Shown in pieces: positions 50,174 to 62,100 of a DNA stretch of 64,000 nucleotides. The position numbers and the translations under genes were made by a program. The notes beneath the pieces were generated by a model. It saw only the letters and a program-made list of their open reading frames with translations, did no database searches and was not told where the DNA came from. How positions within the stretch are numbered: position 1 is the stretch's first letter; each line of letters begins with the position of its first letter. The DNA comes from Closterium sp. NIES-65 (taxonomy: Eukaryota > Streptophyta > Zygnematophyceae > Desmidiales > Closteriaceae), in NCBI GenBank assembly GCA_948144175.1, contig CANXME010002415.1, positions 62,001-126,000 on the forward strand, in the 5' to 3' direction.

Positions 50174-53100
50174 CACACGGTGGGCCCTTGTTCTTGCGAT
50201 TTTGCACAAGCAGGGCCCTTGTTCTTGCAACTTTGCACTCGCTGGGCCCTTGTTCTTGCAATTTTGCACACGTTGGGCCCTTGTTCTTGCAATTTTGAAC
50301 ACGTTGGGCACTTGTTCTTGCAATTTTGCACTCGCTGGGCCCTTGTTCTTGCAATTTTGCACTCGCTGGGCCCTTGTTCTTGTAAATGTGCACACGCTGG
50401 GCCCTTGTTTTTGCAATTTTGCACACGCTGGGCCCTTGTTCTTGCAATTTTGTACACGCTGGGCCCTTGTTCTAGCAATTTTGCACACCCTGGGCCCTTG
50501 TTCTTGCAATTTTGCACACGCTGGGCCCTTGTTCTTGCAATTTTGCACTCGCTGGGCCCTTGTTCTTGCAATTTTGCTCACGCTGGGCCCTTGTTCTTGC
50601 AATTTCGCACACGCTGGGCCCTTGTTCTTGCAATTTTGCACACGCTGGGCTCTTTTTCTTGCAAGTGTGCACACGGTGAGCCCTTGTTCTTGCAAATTTG
50701 CACACGCTGGGCCCTTGTTCTTGCACTTTTGCACACGCTGGGCCCTTGTTCTTGCAATTTTGCACTCGCTGGGCCCTTGTTCTTGCACTTTTGCACACGC
50801 TGGGCCCTTGTTCTCGCAATTTGGCAAACGCTGGGCCCTTGTTCTTGCATTTTTGCACATGGTGGGCCTTTGTTCTTGCAATTTTGCATTCGCTCGGCCC
50901 TTGTTCTTGCAATTTTGCACTCGCTGGGCCCTTGTTCTTGCAAATTTGCACACGCTGGGCCCTTGTTCCTGCAATTTTGAACACGGTGGGCCCTTGTTCT
51001 TGCAATTTTGCACACGCTGGGCACTTGTTCTTGCAATTTTGCACACACTGGGCCCTTGTTCTTGCAATTTTGCACACGCAGGGCCCTTGTTCTTGCACTT
51101 TTGCACACGCTGGGCCTTTGTTCTTGCAATTTTGCAGTCGCTGGGCCCTTGTTCTTGCAATTTTGCACTCCCTGGGCCCTTGTTCTTGCACTTTTGCACA
51201 CGCTGGGCCCTTGTTCTTGCAATTTTGCACACGCTTGGCCCTTGTTCTTGCAATTTACCACACGGTGAGCCCTTGTTCTTGCAATTTTGCACTCGTTGGG
51301 CCCTTGTTCTTGCAATTTTGCACACGCTGGGCCCTTGTTTTTGCAATTTTGCACACGCTGGGCCCTTTTTCTTGCAAGTGTGCACACGGTGAGCCCTTGT
51401 TCTTGCAAATTTGCACACGCTGGGCCCTTGTTCTTGCACTTTTGCATACGCTGGGCCCTTGTTCTTGCAATTTGCACTCGCTGGGCCCTTGTTCTTGCAC
51501 TTTTGCACACGTTGGGCCCTTGTTCTCGCAATTTTGCAAACGTTGGGCCCTTGTTCTTGCAATTTTGCACACGCTGGGCCCTTTTTCTTGCAAGTGTGCA
51601 CACGGTGAGCCCTTGTTCTTGCAAATTTGCACACGCTGGGCCCTTGTTCTTGCACTTTTGAACACGCTGGGCCCTTGTTCTTGCAATTTTGCACTCGCTG
51701 GGCCCTTGTTCTTGCACTTTTGCACACGCTGGGCCCTTGTTCTCGCAATTTTGCAAACGCTGGGCCCTTGTTCTTGCATTTTTGCACACGCTGGGCCCTT
51801 GTTCTTGCAATTTTGCATTCGCTCGGCCCTTGTTCTTGCAATTTTGCACTCGCTGGGCCCTTGTTCTTGCAATTTTGCACACGCTGGGCCCTTGTTCTCG
51901 CAATTTTGCAAACGCTGGGCCCTTGTTCTTGCAATTTTGCACACGCTGGGCACTTGTTCTTGCAATTTTGCACACGCTGGGCCCTTGTCCTTGCACTTTT
52001 GCACACGCTGGGCCTTTGTTCTTGCAATTGTGCACACGGTGGGCACTTGTTCTTCCGATTTTGCACACGCAAGGCCCTTGTTCTTGCATTTTTGCACTCG
52101 CTGGGCCCCTGTTCTTGCAATTTTGCACACGCTGGGCCCTTGTTCTTGCAATTTTGAACACGTTGGGCACTTGTTCTTGCAATTTTGCACTCGCTGGGCC
52201 CTTGTTCTTGCAATTTTGCACACGCTGGGCCCTTGTTCTTGCAATTTCGTACACGCTGGGCCCTTGTTCTTGCATTTTTGCACACGCTGGGCCTTTGTTC
52301 TTGCAATTTTGCAGTCGCTGGGCCCTTGTTCTTGCAATTTTGCACTCGCTGGGCCCTTGTTCTTGCACTTTTGCACACGCTGGGCCCTTGTTCTTGCAAT
52401 TTTGCACACGCTGGGCCCTTGTTCTTGCACTTTTGCACACGCTCGGCTCTTGTTCTTGCAATTTTGCACACGCTGGGCCCGTGTTCTTGCAATTTTGCAC
52501 ACGCTGGGCCCTTATTCTTGCAAGTGTGCACACGGTGAGCCCTTGTTCTTGCAATTTTGCACACGCTGGGCCCTTGTTCTTGGAATTTTGCACTCGCTGG
52601 GCCCTTGTTCTTGCACTTTTGCACACGCTCGGCCCTTTTTCTCGCAAATTTGCAAACGCTGGGCCCTTGTTCTGGCATTTTTGCACACGGTGGGCCTTTG
52701 TTCTTGCAATTTTGCATTCGTTGGGCCCTTGTTCTTGCAATTTTGCACTCGCTGGGCCCTTGTTCTTGCAATTTTGCACACGCAGGGCCCTTGTTCTTGC
52801 AATTTTGCACACGGTGGGCCCTTGTTCTTACAATTTTGCACACGCTGGGCCCTTGTTCTTGCAATTTTGCATACGCTGGGCCCTTGTTCTTGCAATTTTG
52901 GACACGCTGGGCCCTTGTTCTTGCATTTTTGCACCCGCTGGGCCTTTGTGCTTGCAATTTTGCAGTCACTAGGCCCTTGTTCTTGCAATTTTGCACTCGC
53001 TGGGCAGTTGTTCTTGCAATTTTGCACACGTTGGGCCCTTGTTCTTGCAATTTTTCACACGCTGGGCCCTTGTTCTTTCAATTTTGCACTCGCTAGGCCC

Positions 53101-56100
53101 TTGTTCTTGCAATTTTGCACACACTGGGCCCTTGTTCTTCCAATCTTGCACACGGTGGGCCCTTGTTCTTGCAAATTTGCACACGCTGGGCCCTTGTCCT
53201 TGCAATTTTGCACTCGCTGGGCCTTTGTTCTTGCAATTTTGCACACGCTGGGCACTTGTTCTTGCAATTTTGCACACGCTGGGCCCTTGTTCTTGCAATT
53301 TTGCACACGTAGGGCCCTTGTCCTTGTAATTTTGCACTCGCTGGGCCTTTGTTCTTGCAATTTTGCACACGCCGGACCCTTGTTCTTGCAATTTTCCACT
53401 CGCTGGGCCTTTGTTCTTGCAATTGTGCACACGGTGGGCCCTTGTTCTTGCAATTTTGCACACGCAGGGCCCTTGTTCTTGCAAATTTGCACCCGCTGGG
53501 TCCTTGTTCTTGCAATTTTGCACACGTTGGGCCCTTGTTCTTGCAATTTTGAACATGCTGGGCCCTTGTTCTTGCAATTTTGCACTCGCTGGGCCCTTGT
53601 TCTTGCAATTTTGCACTCGCTGGGCCCTTGTTCTTGCAATTTTGCACTCGCTGGGCCCTTGTGCTTGCAATTTTGCACTCAGTGGGCCCTTGTTCTTGTA
53701 ATCTTGCACACGCTGGGCCCTTGTTCTTGCAATTTTGCACACGCTGGGCCTTTGTTCTTGCAATTTTGCACACGGTAGGCCCTTGTTCTTGCAATTTTGC
53801 ACACGCAGGGCCCTTGTTCTTGCAAATTTGCACACGCTGGGCCCTTGTCCTTGCAATTTTGCACTCGCTGGGCCTTTGTTCTTGCAGTTTTGCACACGCT
53901 GGGCACTTGTTCTTGCAATTTTGCACACGCTGGGCCCTTTTTCTTGCAATTTTGCACACGCAGGGCCCTTGTCCTTGCAATTTTGCACTCGCTGGGTCTT
54001 TGTTCTTGCAATTTTGCACACGCCGGGCCCTTGTTCTTGCACTTATGCACACGCTGGGCCTTTGTTCTTGCAATTGTGCACACGGTGGGCCCTTGTTCTT
54101 GCAATTTTGCACACGCAGGGCCCTTGTTCTTGCAATTTTGCACTCGCTGGGCCCTTGTTCTTGCAAATTTGCACTCGCTGGGCCCTTGTTCTTGCAATTT
54201 TGCACACGCTGGGCCCTTGTTCTTGCAATTTTGAACACGCTGGGCCCTTGTTCTTGCAATTTTGCACTCGCTGGGCCCTTGATCTTGCAATTTTGCACAC
54301 GCTTGGCCCTTGTTCTTGCATTTTTGCAGACACTGGGCCTTTGTTCTTGCAATTTTGCAGTCGCTGGGCCCTTGTTCTTGCAATTTTGCACTCGCTGGGC
54401 CCTTGTTCTTGCACTTTTGCACACGCTGGGCCCTTGTTCTTGCAATTTTGCACACGCTGGGCCCTTGTTCTTGCACTTTTGCACACGTTGGGCCCTTGTT
54501 CTTGCAATTTTGCACACGCTGGGCCCGTGTTCTTGCAATTTTGCACACGCTGGGCCCTTATTCTTGCAAGTGTGCACACGGTGAGCCCTTGTTCTTGCCA
54601 TTTTACACACGCTGGGCCCTTGTTCTTGCAATTTTGCACTCGCTGGGCCCTTGTTCTTGCAATTTTGCACTCGCTGGGCCCTTGTTCTTGCAATTTTGCA
54701 CTCGCTGGGCCCTTGTTCTTGCAATTTTGCACATGCTGGGCCCTTGTTCTCGCAATTTTGCACACGCTGGGTCCTTGTTCTTGCAATTTTGCATACGCTG
54801 GGCACTTGTTCTTGCAATTTTGCACACGCTGGGCCTTTGTTCTTGCATTTTTGCATACGCTGGGCCCTTGTTCTTGCATTTTTGCACATGCTGGGCCTTT
54901 GTTCTTGCAATTTTGCAGTCGCTGGGCCCTTGTTCTTGCAATTTTGCACACGCGGGGCCCTTGTTCTTGCAATTTTGCACACGCTGGGCCCTTGTTCTTG
55001 TAATTTTGCACACGCTGGGCCCTTGTTCTTGCAATTTTGCATACGCTGGGCCCTTGTTCTTGCAATTTTGGACACGCTGGGCCCTTGTTCTTGCATTTTT
55101 GCACACGCTGGGCCTTTGTTCTTGCAATTTTGCAGTCACTAGGCCCTTGTTCTTGCAATTTTCCACTCGCTGGGCCCTTGTTCTTGCAATTTTGCACATG
55201 TTGGGCCCTTGTTCTTGCAATTTTGCACACGCTAGGCCCTTGTTCTTTCAATTTTGCACTCGCTGGGCCATTGTTCTTGCAATTTTGCACACGCTGGGCC
55301 CTTGTTCTTCCAATCTTGCATACGCTGGGCCCTTGTTCTTGCAAATTTGCACACGCTGGGCCCTTGTCCTTGCAATTTTGCACTCGCTGGGCCTTTGTTC
55401 TTGCAATTTTGCACACGCTGGGCACTTGTTTTTGCAATTTTGCACACGCTGGGCCCTTGTTCTTGCAATTTTGCACACGTAGGGCCCTTGTCCTTGCAAT
55501 TTTGCACTCGCCGGACCCTTGTTCTTGCACTTATGAACACGCTGGGCCTTTGTTCTTGCAATTGCGCACACGGTGGGCCCTTGTTCTTGCAATTTTGCAC
55601 ACGCAGGGCACTTGTTCTTGCAATTTTGCACTCGCTGGGCCCTTGTTCTTACAATTTTGCACTCGCTGGGCCCTTGTTCTTGCAATTTTGTACACGCAGG
55701 GCCCTTGTTCTTGCAATTTTTCACACGCTGGGCCCTTGTTCTTGCACTTTTGCACACGCAGGGCCCTTGTTCTTGCAAGTGTGCACACGGTGAGCCCTTG
55801 TTCTTGCATTTTTGCACTCGTTGGGCCCTTGTTGTTGCACTTTTGCACACGCTGGGCCCTTGTTCATGCAATTTTGCACACGTCGGGCCCTTGTTCTTGC
55901 AATTTTGCAAACGCTGGGCCTTTGTTCTTTCAATTTTGCACTCGATGGGCCCTTGTTCTTGCAATTTTGCACACGCTGGGCCCTTGTTCTTCCAATCTTG
56001 CACACGCTGGGCTCTTGTTCTTGCAATTTTGCCAACGCTGGGCCCTTGTCCTTGCAATTTTGCACTTGCTGGGCGTTTGTTCTTGCAATTTTGCACACGC

Positions 56101-59100
56101 TTGGCCCTTGTTCTTGCAATTTTGCACACGCTGGGCCCTTGTTCTTGCAATTTTGCACACGCTGGGCCTTTGTTCTTGCAAGTGTGCACACGGTGAGCCC
56201 TTGTTCTTGCAATTTTGCACTCGCTGGGCCCTTGTTCTTGCACTTTTGCACACGCTGGGCCCTTGTTCTTGCAAGTGTGCACACGGTGAGCCCTTGTTCT
56301 TGCATTTTTGCACTCGTTGGGCCCTTGTTGTTGCACTTTTGCACACGCTGGGCCCTTGTTCATGCAATTTTGCACACGTCGGGCCCTTGTTCTTGCAATT
56401 TTGCAAACGCTGGGTTTAGTTCTTTCAATTTTGCACTCGATGGGCCCTTGTTCTTGCAATTTTGCACACGCTGGGCCCTTGTTCTTCCAATCTTGCACAC
56501 GGTGGGCTCTTGTTCTTGCAATTTTGCCAACGCTGGGCCCTTGTCCTTGCAATTTTGCACTTGCTGGGCGTTTGTTCTTGCAATTTTGCACACGCTTGGC
56601 CCTTGTTCTTGCAATTTTGCACACGCTGGGCCCTTGTTCTTGCAATTTTGCACACGCTGGGCCTTTGTTCTTGCAAGTGTGCACACGGTGAGCCCTTGTT
56701 CTTGCAATTTTGCACTCGCTGGGCCCTTGTTCTTGCACTTTTGCACACGCTGGTCCCTTGTTCTTGCAAGTGTGCACACGGTGAGCCCTTGTTCTTGCAT
56801 TTTTGCACTCGTTGGGCCCTTGTTGTTGCAATTTTGCACACGCTGGACCCTTGTTCTTCCAATCTTGCACACGCTGGGCTCTTGTTCTTGCAATTTTGCC
56901 AACGCTGGGCCCTTGTCCTTGCAATTTTGCACTTGCTGGGCGTTTGTTCTTGCAATTTTGCACACGCTTGGCCCTTGTTCATTGCAATTTTGCATAGCTG
57001 GGCCCTTGTTCTTGCAATCTTGCAGTCGCTGGGCCCTTGATCTTGCAATTTTGCACACGCTTGGCCCTTGTTCTTGCATTTTTGCAGACACTGGGCCTTT
57101 GTTCTTGCAATTTTGCAGTCGCTGGGCCCTTGTTCTTGCAATTTTGCACTCGCTGGGCCCTTGTTCTTGCACTTTTGCACACGCTGGGCCCTTGTTTTTG
57201 CAATTTTGCACACGCTGGGCCCTTGTTCTTGCACTTTTGCACACGTTGGGCCCTTGTTCTTGCAATTTTGCACACGCTGGGCCCGTGTTCTTGCAATTTT
57301 GCACACGCTGGGCCCTTATTCTTGCAAGTGTGCACACGGTGAGCCCTTGTTCTTGCCATTTTACACACGCTGGGCCCTTGTTCTTGCATTTTTGCACTCG
57401 CTGGGCCCTTGTTCTTGCAATTTTGCACTCGCTGGGCCCTTGTTCTTGCAATTTTGCACTCGCTGGGCCCTTGTTCTTGCAATTTTGCACACGCTGGGCC
57501 CTTGTTCTCGCAATTTTGCACACGCTGGGCCCTTGTTCTTGCAATTTTGCATACGCTGGGCACTTGTTCTTGCAATTTTGCACACGCTGGGCCTTTGTTC
57601 TTGCAATTTTGCATACGCTGGGCCCTTGTTCTTGCATTTTTGCACATGCTGGGCCTTTGTTCTTGCAATTTTGCAGTCGCTAGGCCCTTGTTCTTGCAAT
57701 TTTGCACACGGAGGGCCCTTGTTCTTGCAATTTTGCACACGCTGGGCCCTTGTTCTTGCAATTTTGCACACGCTGGGCCCTTGTTCTTGCAATTTTGCAC
57801 ACGCTGGGCCCTTGTTGTTGCAATTTTGCACACGCTGGGCCCTTGTTCTTGCATTTTTGCACACGCTGGGCCTTTGTTCTTGCAATTTTGCAGTCACTAG
57901 GCCCTTGTTCTTGCAATTTTCCACTCGCTGGGCCCTTGTTCTTCCAATTTTGCACATGTTGGGCCCTTGTTCTTGCAATTTTGCACACGCTGGGCCCTTG
58001 TTCTTTCAGATTTGCACTCGCTGGGCCATTGTTCTTGCAATTTTGCACACGCTGGGCCCTTGTTCTTCCAATCTTGCACACGCTGGGCCCTTGTTCTTGC
58101 AAATTTGCACATGCTGGGCCCTTGTCCTTGCAATTTTGCACTCGCTGGGCCTTTGTTCTTGCAATTTTGCACACGCTGGGCACTTGTTCTTGCAATTTTG
58201 CACACGCTGGGCCCTTGTTCTTGCAATTTTGCACACGTAGGGCCCTTGTCCTTGCAATTTTGCACTCGCTGGGCCTTTGTTCTTGCAATTTTGCACACGC
58301 CGGACCCTTGTTCTTGCACTTATGCACACGCTGGGCCTTTGTTCTTGCAAGTGTGCACACGGTGAGCCCTTGTTCTTGCAATTTTGCACTCGCTGGGCCC
58401 TTGTTCTTGCACTTTTGCACAAGCTGGGCCCTTGTTCTTGCAAGTGTGCACACGGTGAGCCCTTGTTCTTGCATTTTTGCACTCGTTGGGCCCTTGTTGT
58501 TGCACTTTTGCACACGTTGGGCCCTTGTTCATGCAATTTTGCACACGTCGGGCCCTTGTTCTTGCAATTTTGCAAACGCTGGGCCTTTGTTCTTTCAATT
58601 TTGCACTCGATGGGCCCTTGTTCTTGCAATTTTGCACACGCTGGGCCCTTGTTCTTCCAATCTTGCACACGCTGGGCTCTTGTTCTTGCAATTTTGCCAA
58701 CGCTGGGCCCTTGTCCTTGCAATTTTGCACTTGCTGGGCGTTTGTTCTTGCAATTTTGCACACGCTTGGCCCTTGTTCTTGCAATTTTGCATAGCTGGGC
58801 CCTTGTTCTTGCAATTTTGCACTCGCTGGGCCCTTGATCTTGCAATTTTGCACATGCTTGGCCCTTGTTCTTGCATTTTTGCAGACACTGGGCCTTTGTT
58901 CTTGCAATTTTGCAGTCGCTGGGCCCTTGTTCTTGCAATTTTGCACTCGCTGGGCCCTTGTTCTTGCACTTTTGCACACGCTGGGCCCTTGTTCTTGCAA
59001 TTTTGCACACGCTGGGCCCTTGTTCTTGCACTTTTGCACACGTTGGGCCCTTGTTCTTGCAATTTTGCATACGCTGGGCCCGTGTTCTTGCAATTTTGCA

Positions 59101-62100
59101 CACGCAGGGCCCTTATTCTTGCAAGTGTGCACACGGTGAGCCCTTGTTCTTGCCATTTTACACACGCTGGGCCCTTGTTCTTGCAATTTTGCACTCGCTG
59201 GGCCCTTGTTCTTGCAATTTTGCACTCGCTGGGCCCTTGTTCTTGCAATTTTGCACTCGCTGGGCCCTTGTTCTTGCAATTTTGCACACGCTGGGCCCTT
59301 GTTCTCGCAATTTTGCACACGCTGGGCCCTTGTTCTTGCAATTTTGCATACGCTGGGCACTTGTTCTTGCAATTTTGCACACGCTGGGCCTTTGTTCTTG
59401 CATTTTTGCATACGCTGGGCCCTTGTTCTTGCATTTTTGCACATGCTGGGCCTTTGTTCTTGCAATTTTGCAGTCGCTGGGCCCTTGTTCTTGCAATTTT
59501 GCACACGCTGGGCACTTGTTCTTGCAATTTTGCACACGCTGGGCCCTTGTTCTTCCAATCTTGCACACGCTGGGCCCTTGTTCTTGCAATTTTGCATACG
59601 CTGGGCCCTTGTTCTTGCAATTTTGCACTCAGTGGGCCCTTGTTCTTGCAATTTTGCACTCACTTGGCCCTTGTTCTTGTAATTTTGCACACGCTGGGCC
59701 CTTGTTCTTGCAATTTTGCACTCGCTGGGCCCTTGTTCTTGCAATTTTGCACTCGCTGGGCCCTTGTTCTTGCAATTTTGCACACGTTGGGCCCTTGTTG
59801 TTGCAATTTTGCACACGCTAAGCCCTTGTTCTTTCAATTTTGCACTCGCTGGGCCCTTGTTCTTGCAATTTTGCACACGCTGGGCCCTTGTTCTTGCAAT
59901 TTTGCACACGCTGGGCCCTTGTTGTTGCAATTTTGCACACCTTGGGCCCTTGTTCTTGCAATTTTACACACGCTAGGCCCTTGTTCTTGCAATTTTGCAC
60001 ACGCTGGGCCCTTGTTCTTTCAATTTTGCACTCGCTCGGCCCTTGTTCTTGCAATTTTGCACACGGTGGGCCCTTGTTCTTGCAATTTTGCACACGGCGG
60101 GCACTTGTTCTTGCAATTTTGCACACGCTGGGCCTTTGTTCTTCCAATCTTGCACACACTGGGCCCTTGTTCTTGCAATTTTGCACTCGCTCGGCCCTTG
60201 TTCTTTCAATTTTGCACTCGCTGGGCCCTTGTTCTTGCAATTTTGCACACGCTGGGCCTTTGTTCTTGCAATTTTGCATACGCTGGGCCCTTGTTCTTGC
60301 ATTTTTGCACATGCTGGGCCTTTGTTCTTGCAATTTTGCAGTCGCTAGGCCCTTGTTCTTGCAATTTTGCACACGCAGGGCCCTTGTTCTTGCAATTTTG
60401 CACACGCTGGGCCCTTGTTCTTGCAATTTTGCACACGCTGGGCCCTTGTTCTTGCAATTTTGCACACGCTGGGCCCTTGTTGTTGCAATTTTGCACACGC
60501 TGGGCCCTTGTTCTTGCATTTTTGCACACGCTGGGCCTTTGTTCTTGCAATTTTGCAGTCACTAGGCCCTTGTTCTTGCAATTTTCCACTCGCTGGGCCC
60601 TTGTTCTTCCAATTTTGCACATGTTGGGCCCTTGTTCTTGCAATTTTGCACACGCTGGGCCCTTGTTCTTTCAGATTTGCACTCGCTGGGCCATTGTTCT
60701 TGCAATTTTGCACACGCTGGGCCCTTGTTCTTCCAATCTTGCACACGCTGGGCCCTTGTTCTTGCAAATTTGCACATGCTGGGCCCTTGTCCTTGCAATT
60801 TTGCACTCGCTGGGCCTTTGTTCTTGCAATTTTGCACACGCTGGGCACTTGTTCTTGCAATTTTGCACACGCTGGGCCCTTGTTCTTGCAATTTTGCACA
60901 CGTAGGGCCCTTGTCCTTGCAATTTTGCACTCGCTGGGCCTTTGTTCTTGCAATTTTGCACACGCCGGACCCTTGTTCTTGCACTTATGCACACGCTGGG
61001 CCTTTGTTCTTGCAAGTGTGCACACGGTGAGCCCTTGTTCTTGCAATTTTGCACTCGCTGGGCCCTTGTTCTTGCACTTTTGCACAAGCTGGGCCCTTGT
61101 TCTTGCAAGTGTGCACACGGTGAGCCCTTGTTCTTGCATTTTTGCACTCGTTGGGCCCTTGTTGTTGCACTTTTGCACACGCTGGGCCCTTGTTCATGCA
61201 ATTTTGCACACGTCGGGCCCTTGTTCTTGCAATTTTGCAAACGCTGGGCCTTTGTTCTTTCAATTTTGCACTCGATGGGCCCTTGTTCTTGCAATTTTGC
61301 ACACGCTGGGCCCTTGTTCTTCCAATCTTGCACACGCTGGGCTCTTGTTCTTGCAATTTTGCCAACGCTGGGCCCTTGTCCTTGCAATTTTGCACTTGCT
61401 GGGCGTTTGTTCTTGCAATTTTGCACACGCTTGGCCCTTGTTCTTGCAATTTTGCATAGCTGGGCCCTTGTTCTTGCAATTTTGCACTCGCTGGGCCCTT
61501 GATCTTGCAATTTTGCACATGCTTGGCCCTTGTTCTTGCATTTTTGCAGACACTGGGCCTTTGTTCTTGCAATTTTGCAGTCGCTGGGCCCTTGTTCTTG
61601 CAATTTTGCACTCGCTGGGCCCTTGTTCTTGCACTTTTGCACACGCTGGGCCCTTGTTCTTGCAATTTTGCACACGCTGGGCCCTTGTTCTTGCACTTTT
61701 GCACACGTTGGGCCCTTGTTCTTGCAATTTTGCATACGCTGGGCCCGTGTTCTTGCAATTTTGCACACGCAGGGCCCTTATTCTTGCAAGTGTGCACACG
61801 GTGAGCCCTTGTTCTTGCCATTTTACACACGCTGGGCCCTTGTTCTTGCAATTTTGCACTCGCTTGGCCCTTGTTCTTGCAATTTTGCACTCGCTGGGCC
61901 CTTGTTCTTGCAATTTTGCACTCGCTGGGCCCTTGTTCTTGCAATTTTGCACACGCTGGGCCCTTGTTCTCGCAATTTTGCACACGCTGGGCCCTTGTTC
62001 TTGCAATTTTGCATACGCTGGGCACTTGTTCTTGCAATTTTGCACACGCTGGGCCTTTGTTCTTGCATTTTTGCATACGCTGGGCCCTTGTTCTTGCATT

